DNA of 64,000 nt from Muribaculaceae bacterium (GCA_023666425.1 JAMPCA010000005.1:13899-77898); one strand, 5' to 3'; counted from the first letter of the stretch, positions 49,706 to 59,912 are shown. Translations and numbers: made by a program. The notes: generated by a model not told the origin, from the letters alone.

Positions 49706-52489
49706 ATGAGCGAATTTGCATTTTCTATGGAAGAATACCAGTCATGCGCCCGCAGGGCAGCGGCGGAGGGCTGTGTACTCATTAAGAATGAGAATCAGAC
49801 GCTTCCCCTTCGTCAGGGGGATAAGGTCGCGGTGTTTGGGCGGATGGCCTTTCACTATTATAAGAGCGGTCTGGGTTCCGGAGGTCTGGTGAACGCCCGG
49901 TATGTGGTGGGGATTCTGGACGCACTCCGGGAGGAATCCGGGATTACGGTGGACGAGTCTGTGCTTAAAGTATATGAGGACTGGATCGCAGAGCATCCCT
50001 ACGATGAGGGCGCGGGCTGGGGGCGGGTGCCGTGGAGCCAGGAGGAGATGCCTGTGAGCGATGCGCTGATCGCGCAGGCGGCCGAAAATGACGTGGCGCT
50101 TGTCGTGATCGGCCGTACCGCCGGGGAGGATCAGGACAATGCCGCGCTTCCGGGGCAGTACCTTTTGACGGACACGGAGAAGGAGCTGGTCGCAAAGGTG
50201 AGCGCCGCCTTCCCCCGCACGGCGGTTCTCTTAAACGTGGGCAATATCATCGACATGAAATGGGTCAGTGAGCTTGATGTCCCCGGCGTGCTCTATGTGT
50301 GGCAGGGCGGCCAGGAGGGAGGAAACGCCGCCTGCGATGTACTGACCGGGCGGGTGAATCCCTGCGGAAAGCTGACGGACACCATTGCAGAGAATATTGA
50401 GGATTATCCTTCCACGGCGTATTTCGGGGACAGCACGAGGAATTATTACAAAGAGGATATCTATGTGGGCTACCGCTACTTTGAGACATTTGCGAAAGAG
50501 AGCGTGCTCTACCCCTTCGGTTTCGGACTGTCCTACACGGATTTTTCAGTGGAGCAGGAGAGCTTTTTAGTGGGAGAGGACAAAAAGACGCTGGAGCTTC
50601 GCATCGGGGTTAAAAATACCGGAGATGTGGCGGGGAGCGAGGTCGTTCAGATATACATAGAAGCGCCGCAGGGAGCCCTCGGCAAGCCTGCCCGTGTGCT
50701 GGCGGACTATTGCAAGACCCCGCTGCTTGCGCCCGGTGAGAGTGTGAGTGTGAACCGGGAGATCCCTCTCAGCCGTTTTGCCTCCTACGACGACAGCGGC
50801 GCTGCCGGACATAAGAACTGTTTTGTGCTGGAGGCGGGAGCCTACGGCCTTTATATCGGAAGCGATGTGAGGAGCGCAAAAAAAACCGCGGAGTTTGAGC
50901 TGGATGCGGCTGTAGTGGAGGAACTTCACGAGGCATGTGCCCCGGCGAAGGAATTCACCCGTATGCGTCCTTCGGCGGACGGCCTGATCTATGAGGCTGT
51001 GCCGGTGCGGGAGTTTGCGCCCTATGAGCGCATGGAGGAGCCGGAGGAGATTCCCTATACCGGGGACAGGGGCTACAGGCTCCAGGACGTATACGACGAA
51101 AAAGTGTCGATGTCAGACTTTATCGCGCAGCTTTCCCGGGAGGATCTGGTGAGCATGTTCCGGGGCGAGGGCATGTGCTCCCCGAAGGTGACGCCGGGGA
51201 CGGCCAGCGCTTTCGGCGGACTGACAGAGTCCCTGCGCGGTTTTGGGATTCCGGCGGGCTGCTGCACGGACGGCCCCTCCGGCCTGCGGCTGGATGTGGG
51301 GACGAAGGCATTTTCCCTGCCGAACGGGACATGTCTCGGCTGTACCTTTAACGACGCGCTGGTGGAGGAACTGTACCAGTTCACGGGAAAGGAGCTTCGC
51401 AGGAACCGGGTGGACGCGCTGCTTGGGCCGGGGCTCAATATCCACAGGAACCCTCTGAATGGACGGAATTTTGAGTATATTTCCGAGGATCCGCTTCTGA
51501 CAGGGCGCATGGGCGCCGCACAGATCCGGGGCTTAAACGTGGTGGGCTGTACCGGGACGATCAAGCATTACGCGACGAACAATCAGGAGAAAAACCGCCG
51601 GAAGGTGGACGCGGTGGTCTCCCAGAGAGCTCTCAGGGAAATCTATCTGAAAGGCTATGAGATTACCATAAAGGAGGGAAAGGCGCGCTCGGTGATGACC
51701 ACCTACGGACCGCTGAACGGTCTCTGGACGGCGGGCAGCTATGAGTTAAATACCATGATTCTGCGCGATGAGTGGGGCTTTGACGGAATCGTTATGACGG
51801 ACTGGTGGGCGGAGGCCAACTATGAGAATGAGGACTCCAGTATGCGCACGCACGCGCCGATGGTCATAGCGGGAAATGATCTCTACATGGTTTCCCCGGA
51901 CGCAGCGGATCAGGAGCAGGATGATGTGATGGAGGCGCTTCTCGCGGGGCGCGTGACGGTTGCGCAGCTGCAGCGCAATGCCGCGCACATTCTGGGCTTT
52001 CTTCTCAAGTCCCCGGCCATGCTCTACGAGATGGGGCGCATCACGGAGGAGGAGCTTGCCGAGAGGAAACATGCGGGCGACGATGAGATTGATTACGACA
52101 ACATCACCTATTATACACTGGATGAAAATGAGCAGATCGAAGTGTCGGGCGAGGGCTGGGATATGAAGGCGGGCTCCTCGGCGGTGTTTGGCATCATCGT
52201 CGCGCAGATGGCCGCCTACGATCTGGAGATCACCGTCCGCTCCGGGCTGGGAGAGCTTGCGCAGCTTCCGGTGTCGGTGTTCTGCGACGGCATTATCAAA
52301 GAGACATTCTCCTTCAGGGGTTCGGAGGGAAAGTCCGTCACCGAGAAGCGGAACTTTGGCGGACTCATCGGCCCCAACCATTACATCAAGCTGTATTTTG
52401 GGGCTACGGGTCTTACCGTGGAGCGTTTTGTGCTAAAGCTCAGGGAGCGGCTGGAAAAGCCGGTTTTCATTGCGGAGACAGATAAATAG
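49706..52489 (+). CDS. GH3 beta-glucosidase with inverted domain order
   Basis: The 927-residue enzyme begins with the GH3 C-terminal domain (EGCVLIKNENQTLPL at about residues 22-36), then a fibronectin-type domain with YPFGFGLSYTDF at the junction (about 270), and places the catalytic GH3 N-terminal barrel last (about 460-780), with the nucleophile D699 in VMTDWW. This reversed order is known from some Ruminococcus and Clostridium GH3 enzymes. There is no signal peptide, so it acts inside the cell on imported beta-glucosides. CAGGAGG precedes the start. The transporter gene follows after 2 bp. Confidence 0.88.
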   Translation: MSEFAFSMEEYQSCARRAAAEGCVLIKNENQTLPLRQGDKVAVFGRMAFHYYKSGLGSGGLVNARYVVGILDALREESGITVDESVLKVYEDWIAEHPYDEGAGWGRVPWSQEEMPVSDALIAQAAENDVALVVIGRTAGEDQDNAALPGQYLLTDTEKELVAKVSAAFPRTAVLLNVGNIIDMKWVSELDVPGVLYVWQGGQEGGNAACDVLTGRVNPCGKLTDTIAENIEDYPSTAYFGDSTRNYYKEDIYVGYRYFETFAKESVLYPFGFGLSYTDFSVEQESFLVGEDKKTLELRIGVKNTGDVAGSEVVQIYIEAPQGALGKPARVLADYCKTPLLAPGESVSVNREIPLSRFASYDDSGAAGHKNCFVLEAGAYGLYIGSDVRSAKKTAEFELDAAVVEELHEACAPAKEFTRMRPSADGLIYEAVPVREFAPYERMEEPEEIPYTGDRGYRLQDVYDEKVSMSDFIAQLSREDLVSMFRGEGMCSPKVTPGTASAFGGLTESLRGFGIPAGCCTDGPSGLRLDVGTKAFSLPNGTCLGCTFNDALVEELYQFTGKELRRNRVDALLGPGLNIHRNPLNGRNFEYISEDPLLTGRMGAAQIRGLNVVGCTGTIKHYATNNQEKNRRKVDAVVSQRALREIYLKGYEITIKEGKARSVMTTYGPLNGLWTAGSYELNTMILRDEWGFDGIVMTDWWAEANYENEDSSMRTHAPMVIAGNDLYMVSPDAADQEQDDVMEALLAGRVTVAQLQRNAAHILGFLLKSPAMLYEMGRITEEELAERKHAGDDEIDYDNITYYTLDENEQIEVSGEGWDMKAGSSAVFGIIVAQMAAYDLEITVRSGLGELAQLPVSVFCDGIIKETFSFRGSEGKSVTEKRNFGGLIGPNHYIKLYFGATGLTVERFVLKLRERLEKPVFIAETDK

Positions 52490-52491
52490 CG

Positions 52492-53397
52492 ATGAGTGAT
52501 ATACTGGTCTTACAGATAACCATGTTCCTCTTAATTCTTGTGGGAGCGGTCATAAAGAAGCTTAAAATAGTAAGTCCTGAGGGACAGAAAAATATCAACG
52601 ATCTGGTCATCTATCTGGTGCTGCCCTGCAATATCGTATGCTCCTTTTTAATCGAGTGCGACGGGAATATTTTCCGGCAGTTTGGGCTGGTATTTGTGAT
52701 CTCCGTCGCGGTGCAGGCGGCGGCAGTGCTCCTCGGACGGCTTTTGTACGGGCGAAAGGAGCAGGGGCACAGAATGAGTCTGCAGTACGGTGTGATCTGC
52801 TCCAATGCAGGATTTTTGGGAAACCCGGTGGCAGAGGGCGTTTTTGGCGCCATAGGCCTTGCCATGGCGAGCGTCTACCTGATTCCCATGCGGGTGATGA
52901 TGTGGTCATCGGGAATCGCCATCTACACCCACAGCACGGACGTCAGAAAGACGTTAAAAAAGGTCGTGACACACCCCTGCATCCTCGCCTGCGGGCTGGG
53001 GCTTCTTCTCATGGTGGGCGGGTGGCGGCCGCCGGAGGTGATTCTAAAGCCCTTAAGTACGATCGGGGGCTGTAACACGGCGCTGTCCATGATGGTGATC
53101 GGCATGATTCTGGCGGATGCGGACGTAAGGACACTGTTTGACAGGGAGATTTTAGCCTACAGCTTTCTGCGGCTGGTCGGGATGCCTGCGGTGCTGTACG
53201 CCCTGTGCAGGCTGTGCCGCGTCCCTGCGCTGGTGACCGGGGTGTGTACGCTTCTGACCGCGATGCCCGCGGGGGCGACCACCAGCATTCTCGCCTCCAA
53301 ATATCAGGCGGATGAGCTGTTTGCCACAAGGCTGGTGGTGGCCTCTACCATGCTGTCCATGATCACGATACCGGTATGGAGCCATATTTTGACGTAA
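52492..53397 (+). CDS. AEC-family (auxin efflux carrier-like) transporter
   Basis: The 301-residue membrane protein has about ten helices in two inverted halves and the family features LVIYLVLPCNIVCSF and CSNAGFLGNPVAEGVFG. Bacterial AEC members move organic acids or similar anions. It begins 2 bp after the GH3 gene and is surely cotranscribed. That pairing is unusual and suggests a role linked to the sugar or to its aglycone. Confidence 0.85.
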   Translation: MSDILVLQITMFLLILVGAVIKKLKIVSPEGQKNINDLVIYLVLPCNIVCSFLIECDGNIFRQFGLVFVISVAVQAAAVLLGRLLYGRKEQGHRMSLQYGVICSNAGFLGNPVAEGVFGAIGLAMASVYLIPMRVMMWSSGIAIYTHSTDVRKTLKKVVTHPCILACGLGLLLMVGGWRPPEVILKPLSTIGGCNTALSMMVIGMILADADVRTLFDREILAYSFLRLVGMPAVLYALCRLCRVPALVTGVCTLLTAMPAGATTSILASKYQADELFATRLVVASTMLSMITIPVWSHILT

Positions 53398-53406
53398 GTG
53401 GGCAGA

Positions 53407-53435
53407 TTGAAAAAAAGACTGAAATATAGTATAGT
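53407..53435 (+). promoter_or_regulatory. Sigma-A promoter of the cNMP-domain gene
   Basis: TTGAAA (53407-53412), 17 bp and TATAGT (53430-53435), 50 bp before the start codon. Confidence 0.7.
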
Positions 53436-53485
53436 ATGACATAGATTTATGGAGCGCATGCTGTCAGGGAGGAGGATAAAGAAGC

Positions 53486-55726
53486 ATGAATGTCATTAAA
53501 GTAAAGGCTGGCGAGACGGTCGCAAAACGTCAGGATAAGGTGATGGGCTGGTACCTGATCCAGGAGGGATCGGTGGTGAGACAGTTTGAATTTGCCGAAT
53601 CCGTCATGTCCCGCAATTCCATCATTGGGATTATGGAGAGCGAGTGGTTTTCCTGCGATTATGTGGCGAGGGAGGACAGCTCTCTCATCGTGATCCCCTG
53701 CAAAAATGCGGCGGATCTGCAGAATATTCTGCGCCAGCACGAGAATTTTCGTCCGATTTTTCTGCGGACAGCGGTGGAGCAGAGGCATCAGCTTTTGTGC
53801 CTGTATGCGGCTCTGCAGCGAAAGACCAAAACGCTGCATTCCATGGCGGAGTCCCTGTACAATGATTACAAGGCACAGTGCGGGGAATCTTTGCTGACGG
53901 TGCAGCCGTTTCCGCGCATAGAGAGCTTTAAGGCTCTGCATATGATGCATAAGGCGGAGGCGTGGGAGATTGCCAACAGCAACAGTCTCGTTAAGAACTA
54001 TCTGACGGATTTTATGCAGCTCATGGTAAAAGACGACGGACTCTGTGTCGGCGCGATCATGGAGGCGTCCGCCCAGATGCGGCGCGTGACCCTTGGCATC
54101 GGGGAGATGGTGCACTATCTTCTGGCCGACCGGGATATTCTCTATGCCGATTCCGGGGATGATATTTTTCATCTGTATTTTGACATGGCGGGACAGCTTT
54201 CCAGAAAAAATCAGGATATCTCTGTGGCGCAGGGGAAGATGCGCAAAATATTAGAGGTGATGGAGGAGCTGGGAACCTACACGCAGGATCAGCTGAAGGA
54301 GTGCAGGAGTATCTGCGAGAATTACAATTTCGACGACTCCTCCAGGGAGCGCGTCGATATTACGCGCGAGGACTGTGTCAGCTACATATTAGACTATGCG
54401 GGCTACGAGAAAGATGCCGTGCGTAAATTTAAGAGCACACTGGAGGCATTCAGGGAGCTTCCGGATCCCCAGTCCACGGAGGATGCGGCGAGGAGACTCC
54501 GCAGGGAGATCGCCGTGGTCTTTTACGATGTGTACGAGAAGGCTTTCCTTCGCTCGATGGGCGAGGAGGGCAGGCCGGAGCCGGTTCTGGCGATGTTTTT
54601 CAATTTCGGCTTTATGGATGCACAGCTTCTCGGGGAGGAGAATACCAACGCGCTCTACAATCTGTCAGATGCCCTGGGCTTTTTCAGCTCCGACCACATT
54701 TTTACCATCTATGAGTGGCTGAAATGCATTTATCTCGGGAAAAAGGAGCCGAGCCGCAACGAGTTCGACCAGGATTACCTCGGATATCTCACGGAGCAGA
54801 AGCGGCTGGGGGAGATTACAGAGGCGCAGATGGCGGAGTACAGGGACGACTGTACGCGCAAGGTGGTCTTTGAGATCCAGAATGTATTCCAGACCGGAAA
54901 CCGTGTGACCTACGGGCGCGTGAGCACGTTCTGCCCGGTGATCTCGGAACCGGATATCTTTACGGCGGTGGAGAAGATGGCGCTGACGGCGGAGCGCGTC
55001 GAGAACGCCATCAATAAGGTGCGGCAGCTCGACTATTCGATTCTTTACAGAGAGGTGCTCTTCTCAGACCCGAAGCGGGGAATCAATCAGGAGTGGGTGA
55101 TGAAAGAGGTGCTTCCCGATGTGATCCTTATGCCGAACGCCGGGAGCAAGGCGCTGATGTGGCAGGAGACTTCCGGGGCAAAGAGCGATACGCCCGCCCG
55201 GTTCTTTTTCCCCATCCTCACCTCCATGGACGTGGACGAACAGATGGTGGAAGTGCTGGGGCGTTACCGCTGGGAGATCTGCCGCAGGATTCAGGGCGTG
55301 TACTGGAACGATATAAGAGAGGCGTCCCTGACCTCGGAATACTACGATTATGTACAGTTCTACCGCAAGAACGGGGAGCTGTCGGCGGACGCAAAGGAAA
55401 AGCTAAAGCTGGCGCTGTCGCGGGCGCGGAACAATTACAGAGAGGTGTTTGTCAAGGATTACCAGAACTGGATGAAATACGAGTCGCAGGGAAGCTTCCG
55501 GCTGAACAAAGTGGCGCGGGCGATCTTTCTGCGCTATTGTCCCTTCCCCAGGGAGGTGCGGCAGGGTCTGATTTCGAATCCGGTGTACGCGGCGGCATTT
55601 ATGAAGCTGGAGGCTGAAAATAAAAAGAAGGTGCAGCGTCTGACCGCGCTCTACGACAAATACCAGGCAGTGGGAGGGACGCTGACGCCCGACCTCAAGG
55701 AGAATCTGAGCTTTTACCAGATGTAG
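53486..55726 (+). CDS. Large protein with N-terminal cNMP-binding-like domain, function unknown
   Basis: The 746-residue protein starts with a CRP-like beta-roll (about residues 1-115: GWYLIQEGSVVRQF and SRNSIIGIMESEWFSCDYVA). It is followed by about 630 mostly helical residues without a recognised domain, and it lacks a DNA-binding helix-turn-helix, signal peptide and membrane helix. The C-terminal part is rich in aromatic and basic residues (FLRYCPFPREVRQGL). A GGGAGGAGG site and a good promoter support it. It may be a cytoplasmic effector controlled by a nucleotide or redox ligand, but that is open. Confidence 0.7.
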   Translation: MNVIKVKAGETVAKRQDKVMGWYLIQEGSVVRQFEFAESVMSRNSIIGIMESEWFSCDYVAREDSSLIVIPCKNAADLQNILRQHENFRPIFLRTAVEQRHQLLCLYAALQRKTKTLHSMAESLYNDYKAQCGESLLTVQPFPRIESFKALHMMHKAEAWEIANSNSLVKNYLTDFMQLMVKDDGLCVGAIMEASAQMRRVTLGIGEMVHYLLADRDILYADSGDDIFHLYFDMAGQLSRKNQDISVAQGKMRKILEVMEELGTYTQDQLKECRSICENYNFDDSSRERVDITREDCVSYILDYAGYEKDAVRKFKSTLEAFRELPDPQSTEDAARRLRREIAVVFYDVYEKAFLRSMGEEGRPEPVLAMFFNFGFMDAQLLGEENTNALYNLSDALGFFSSDHIFTIYEWLKCIYLGKKEPSRNEFDQDYLGYLTEQKRLGEITEAQMAEYRDDCTRKVVFEIQNVFQTGNRVTYGRVSTFCPVISEPDIFTAVEKMALTAERVENAINKVRQLDYSILYREVLFSDPKRGINQEWVMKEVLPDVILMPNAGSKALMWQETSGAKSDTPARFFFPILTSMDVDEQMVEVLGRYRWEICRRIQGVYWNDIREASLTSEYYDYVQFYRKNGELSADAKEKLKLALSRARNNYREVFVKDYQNWMKYESQGSFRLNKVARAIFLRYCPFPREVRQGLISNPVYAAAFMKLEAENKKKVQRLTALYDKYQAVGGTLTPDLKENLSFYQM

Positions 55727-55831
55727 CCGTGCCTTATTTTGTGAAAAATTCATAGATATTGTGGGGAAAATCTTTGCAATGTGTCATATTTCCAAAAGCC
55801 CGCCACTGTGGTAAGATAGGAATATCAACAA

Positions 55832-55853
55832 GTTTTCGTTTTTTTTCGAAAAC
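55832..55853. promoter_or_regulatory. Inverted repeat in the pullulanase leader
   Basis: GTTTTCG and CGAAAAC flank eight T residues, 21 bp before the pullulanase start. It could be an operator or an RNA hairpin. Confidence 0.35.
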
Positions 55854-55874
55854 AGACAGAAAGGGAGGAAAAGG

Positions 55875-58583
55875 ATGAGAAGGACAGGAAGAACAGGGAA
55901 TGTGGCACGGAGAGTGCAGGCGTTCGTGATGGCGGCGCTTCTGCTGATGGCGTTTGTGCTGCCGGACATTACGCCGGTGAAGGCGGAGGGGGAGCTGACG
56001 CTCAAGCTCCACTATAACCGGCCGGACGGCGCCTACGACGGCTGGAGCGTGTGGATGTGGCCCGAGGGAGGAGAGGGCGCGGATTACGCCCTTGCCGACG
56101 AGAACGGGGAGATGGTGGCGTCCTTTGCGGTAGAGCCGGGGACGACCTCTGTGGGATTTATCGTGCGCACGCAGGACTGGGCGAAAGATGTGGATGCAGA
56201 CCAGTTTATTGACATCTCGGAGATGGTGTCCGGCACGGTACATATCTATGTGGAGTCCGGCGTGGAGGGCTATACCAAAGAGTATGGAGACGACGCCGTG
56301 ACGGGAACGAAGCTGAAGGCGGCAGTCTACAATGGAGACGGTACCGTCAGCGTGACGATGACGGGAAGCATCGAGGGAGATGCATCCGCCGCCTTTTCCA
56401 TGAGGGGAAAGGAGAGCGACGTGCAGATTTCCTCGGTCAGCGAGGGCGTGGATTTTGTGTACACGGTGACGCTGGCGGCGGAGCTGGACAACGCGAAGAG
56501 CTACTGGATCACTTACGACGGCACGGAGTACAGTGTAAATATGCCCATCATTTACTCCACACCGGAGTTTGAGGAGGCATACACCTACGAGGGTGAGGAT
56601 CTGGGAGCTGTGTGGTCAAAGGATTCCACGAGCTTCCGGGTGTGGGCGCCGACGGCGGAGGAGATGTATCTGAATCTCTACGAGAGCGGTTCCGCCGGGA
56701 AGGACGATCTGATTGAGCAGCTTCCCATGACGGCGGATGCCAACGGCACATGGACGGTGACGAAGGACGGCGACCTGAACGGAACCTATTACACTTACAC
56801 TGCGGTACTGGACGGACTCCGGCAGGAGGCCTGCGATCCCTACGCCAGAACCACCGGCGTGAACGGCAAGAGAGCCATGGTGATTGATCTGGATTCCACC
56901 GACCCGGAGGGCTGGGACAAGGACGAGGATCCCCATGCAGGAGCCGGGATCAACGACGCCATTATCTATGAGCTGCAGGTGCGGGATTTTGCTACGGACG
57001 AAAGCTCAGGCATCACGAATGTCGGTAAGTTTTTGAGCTTCACGGAGACGGGAACCACCACAGCGGGCGGAGTTCCCACCGGCGTGGATCACCTGAAGGA
57101 TCTGGGCATCACCCACCTTCATCTGCTGCCCGTCTACGATTTTGGCTCTGTAGATGAGACCTATACCTTTGAGAATCTCTACAACTGGGGATACGATCCG
57201 GTGAATTACAATGTGCCGGAGGGAAGCTACTCCACCGACCCCTACAACGGCGAGGTCAGAGTGGCGGAGATGAAGCAGATGGTGAAGTCATTGCACGACA
57301 ATGGCATCAGCGTGGTGATGGACGTGGTCTACAACCATGTATATTCTGCGGGGGATTTCTGCTTTAACAAGCTGGTGCCGGGGTATTTCTCCCGCATTAA
57401 GGAGGACGGAAGCTATTCCAGCGGAAGCGGCTGCGGCAATGATACGGCCTCAGAGCGATCCATGGTGAAAAAGTACATTGTGGAATCGGTGTGCTACTGG
57501 GCGGACGAGTACCACATTGACGGTTTCCGCTTCGATCTGGTGGGACTTCTTGATACAGAGACGGTAAATGCAATCGTGGAGGAGGTTCACAAGGATCATC
57601 CCAATGTCATCTTCTACGGCGAGGGCTGGACGATGGAGACGGCTGTGACAAAGGAGGGCTACAAGATGGCCACCCAGCAGAACTCCGAGAACACGCCGGG
57701 CTTTGCATTTTTCAACGATACGATCCGCGACGGCCTCAAGGGAAATGTATTTAACGAGGGCGAGGTCGGCTATGTGTCGGGCGCTACGAATCAGGAGAGC
57801 CTCGTGGAAAGCTGCTTTATGGGGGATGCGACATGGTGCAGCAGTCCTTCCCAGACGGTCAATTATGCGGCGTGTCACGACAATCTGACACTGTTTGACC
57901 GGCTGCAGGTATCCAGACCGGACGCAAGTACTGAGGATCTGATTAAGATGAACAATCTGGCGGCGGCCGTGTATATGACGGCGGAGGGTGTGCCCTTCAT
58001 CATGGCAGGGGAGGAGCTGCTGCGCTCCAAGCCCAACGGGGACGGCACGTTTAATTCCAACAGCTACGCCTCCGGGGACGAGATCAACGCGATCCGCTGG
58101 TCCGATCTGGAGGACGGCCAGTACGCGGCCGTGTATGAGTACTACAAGGGACTGATCGCGTTCCGCAAGGCGCACGGCGCGCTGCGGTTAAGCAGTGCAG
58201 AGGACGTGGCGGCGAATGTGGCTCCGGTAGAGGGGCTGGACGCCAATGTTGTGGCTTTTGATATTCAGGGCGGTATAAACGGCGAGACAGCGAAGGAGCT
58301 GTTTGTGATTTTTAACGCCAATGCAGATGACACGACGGTAAGCCTGCCGGAGGGCAAGTGGAATGTGTATGTAAACGGTGAGAAGGCCGGCACGGAGGTG
58401 CTGGACACCGTGGAGGGCAGCGCGGCGGTTGCGCCGATCTCCGCCATGGTACTTGTCCGCGAGGGCGGCGCAGCAGGCGGCGGTCTTTCGACAGCGGTCA
58501 TTGCGGGGATTGTTCTGCTGGCGCTGGCAGCAATTGTTGTTGTGGCATTTGTCATTAAGAAAAATGCGAAAAAGCACAGTTAA
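55875..58583 (+). CDS. pulA: Cell-surface type I pullulanase
   Basis: The 902-residue enzyme has a signal peptide (cut near VKAEG), a CBM41-like starch-binding domain (about 38-135), further beta domains including CBM48 (about 245-340), and the GH13 barrel (about 355-770) with the pullulanase motif YNWGYDPVNYNVPEGSYSTD. Catalytic residues are D554 (GFRFDLVG), E583 (YGEGW) and D669 (CHDNLTLFD). A single C-terminal helix with a lysine tail anchors it to the membrane. It cuts alpha-1,6 branches of starch or pullulan outside the cell. AGGGAGGAAAAGG precedes the start. Confidence 0.93.
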   Translation: MRRTGRTGNVARRVQAFVMAALLLMAFVLPDITPVKAEGELTLKLHYNRPDGAYDGWSVWMWPEGGEGADYALADENGEMVASFAVEPGTTSVGFIVRTQDWAKDVDADQFIDISEMVSGTVHIYVESGVEGYTKEYGDDAVTGTKLKAAVYNGDGTVSVTMTGSIEGDASAAFSMRGKESDVQISSVSEGVDFVYTVTLAAELDNAKSYWITYDGTEYSVNMPIIYSTPEFEEAYTYEGEDLGAVWSKDSTSFRVWAPTAEEMYLNLYESGSAGKDDLIEQLPMTADANGTWTVTKDGDLNGTYYTYTAVLDGLRQEACDPYARTTGVNGKRAMVIDLDSTDPEGWDKDEDPHAGAGINDAIIYELQVRDFATDESSGITNVGKFLSFTETGTTTAGGVPTGVDHLKDLGITHLHLLPVYDFGSVDETYTFENLYNWGYDPVNYNVPEGSYSTDPYNGEVRVAEMKQMVKSLHDNGISVVMDVVYNHVYSAGDFCFNKLVPGYFSRIKEDGSYSSGSGCGNDTASERSMVKKYIVESVCYWADEYHIDGFRFDLVGLLDTETVNAIVEEVHKDHPNVIFYGEGWTMETAVTKEGYKMATQQNSENTPGFAFFNDTIRDGLKGNVFNEGEVGYVSGATNQESLVESCFMGDATWCSSPSQTVNYAACHDNLTLFDRLQVSRPDASTEDLIKMNNLAAAVYMTAEGVPFIMAGEELLRSKPNGDGTFNSNSYASGDEINAIRWSDLEDGQYAAVYEYYKGLIAFRKAHGALRLSSAEDVAANVAPVEGLDANVVAFDIQGGINGETAKELFVIFNANADDTTVSLPEGKWNVYVNGEKAGTEVLDTVEGSAAVAPISAMVLVREGGAAGGGLSTAVIAGIVLLALAAIVVVAFVIKKNAKKHS

Positions 58584-58595
58584 GAGGTAAGAGCT

Positions 58596-59324
58596 TTGGA
58601 GAAAAAGCTGGAGGCGGTTGCACATATTCATACGCCCTACCCTGAGAAATTCGGGATTCCCAGACAGAGCGGTCTGGTGGCGGCGCCGGGGGAAATCGTA
58701 TTTACCCCGGCGTACCGCAGTCCTGACGCAGTCCGGGGAATTGAGGAGTTCTCGCATCTGTGGCTTTTGTGGGAGTTTTCCGGGGCGGGGCAGGAGGGCT
58801 TTGTGCCGCTGGTTTCACCGCCGAGGCTGGGAGGAAAGGAGAAGCGGGGGGTGTTCGCCACCCGCTCGCCATTTCGCCCGAATTCCATCGGTCTTTCCTC
58901 GGTGGCGCTGAAAGAGGTGCGGCTGGAGAAGAAGCGGGGGCCGGTGCTTCTCGTGGAGGGGGCGGATCTGCTGGACGGTACGCCCATCTACGATATAAAG
59001 CCCTATCTGCCGTACACGGACAGCCACCCGGAGGCGGCGGGAGGCTTCGGCCAGATGCACAGCGGGGACGGGATTGCCGTGGATTTTCCCAAAGAGCTGC
59101 TTATGCAGCTTCCCAGGGAGCTGCAAAAACCCGCGCTCGATGCGCTCGCGCAGGATCCGCGTGCGGCCTACAATAAGCGCCCGGATTATATGTATGGCAT
59201 GGCATTTGGGGACTATGATATCCGCTTTGTCGTGGACGGGACGCTTGTTGTCCGCTCTGTGAGCAGGCGGAACGACGGTACTTTTTGCAAAATTAAAGGA
59301 AGGACAGGTGAGACAGGCGAATGA
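58596..59324 (+). CDS. trmO: tRNA t6A37 methyltransferase TrmO (TsaA)
   Basis: The 242-residue protein matches the TrmO/TsaA family: AHIHTPYPEKFGIPRQSG, FSHLWLLWEF, TRSPFRPNSIGLS and a DGTPIYDIKPYLPYTD segment. TrmO uses SAM to methylate the t6A base at position 37 of a threonine tRNA. The start is TTG with AAGAGGTAAG upstream. It overlaps apt by 4 bp (ATGA), so translation is coupled. Confidence 0.9.
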   Translation: MEKKLEAVAHIHTPYPEKFGIPRQSGLVAAPGEIVFTPAYRSPDAVRGIEEFSHLWLLWEFSGAGQEGFVPLVSPPRLGGKEKRGVFATRSPFRPNSIGLSSVALKEVRLEKKRGPVLLVEGADLLDGTPIYDIKPYLPYTDSHPEAAGGFGQMHSGDGIAVDFPKELLMQLPRELQKPALDALAQDPRAAYNKRPDYMYGMAFGDYDIRFVVDGTLVVRSVSRRNDGTFCKIKGRTGETGE

Positions 59325-59845
59325 AAAAGTTAGAGGATTATATCAGAAGTATTCCCGATTTTCCCAAGGAGGGCATTATCTTTCGGGATGTGACCAGTAT
59401 CCTGCAGAGCGCGGAGGGGCTTAAGCTTTCCATCGACGAGCTGGTGAAGCGTCTGCAGAATGTGGAGTTTGATGTGATCGCCGGGGCGGAGAGCCGGGGT
59501 TTTCTGTTTGGTATGCCGGTCGCGTATTTGATGAACAAGCCCTTTGTGCCAATCCGCAAGGCGGGGAAGCTCCCCTGCGAGACGGTGGCAAAATCCTACG
59601 AGCTGGAATATGGCATGGGCACGATCGAGATACATAAGGACGCCATCACCCCGGGAATGAAGGTGGTACTCTTTGACGATCTGATTGCCACCGGCGGCAC
59701 GATGAAGGCGGCCGCAGAGCTTGTGGAGGAACTGGGCGGAGAAGTCGTGGAGTTTCTTTTCCTCATGGAGCTGGTGGATCTGGGCGGCAGGAACGTATTG
59801 GAAGGCTACAAGGTGGATTCCATCGTGCAGTTTGAGGGAGAATAA
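59321..59845 (+). CDS. apt: Adenine phosphoribosyltransferase
   Basis: The 174-residue enzyme converts adenine and PRPP to AMP. The start DYIRSIPDFPKEGIIFRDVT and the PRPP loop VVLFDDLIATGGTMKAA (about residues 118-134) are diagnostic, and the length is typical. It is coupled to trmO. The spoVAD promoter lies immediately after its stop codon. Confidence 0.95.
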   Translation: MKKLEDYIRSIPDFPKEGIIFRDVTSILQSAEGLKLSIDELVKRLQNVEFDVIAGAESRGFLFGMPVAYLMNKPFVPIRKAGKLPCETVAKSYELEYGMGTIEIHKDAITPGMKVVLFDDLIATGGTMKAAAELVEELGGEVVEFLFLMELVDLGGRNVLEGYKVDSIVQFEGE

Positions 59846-59855
59846 AGCTCTTTTT

Positions 59856-59885
59856 GCATAATTATAATCCAAGCTGTACATACTT
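59856..59885 (+). promoter_or_regulatory. Sigma-G-type promoter of spoVAD-spoVAE
   Basis: GCATA (59856-59860), exactly 18 bp, then CATACTT (59879-59885). It fits the forespore consensus except for the last base. Confidence 0.75.
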
Positions 59886-59912
59886 TTTCTAAAAACGAAA
59901 GGGAGAGAGAGT

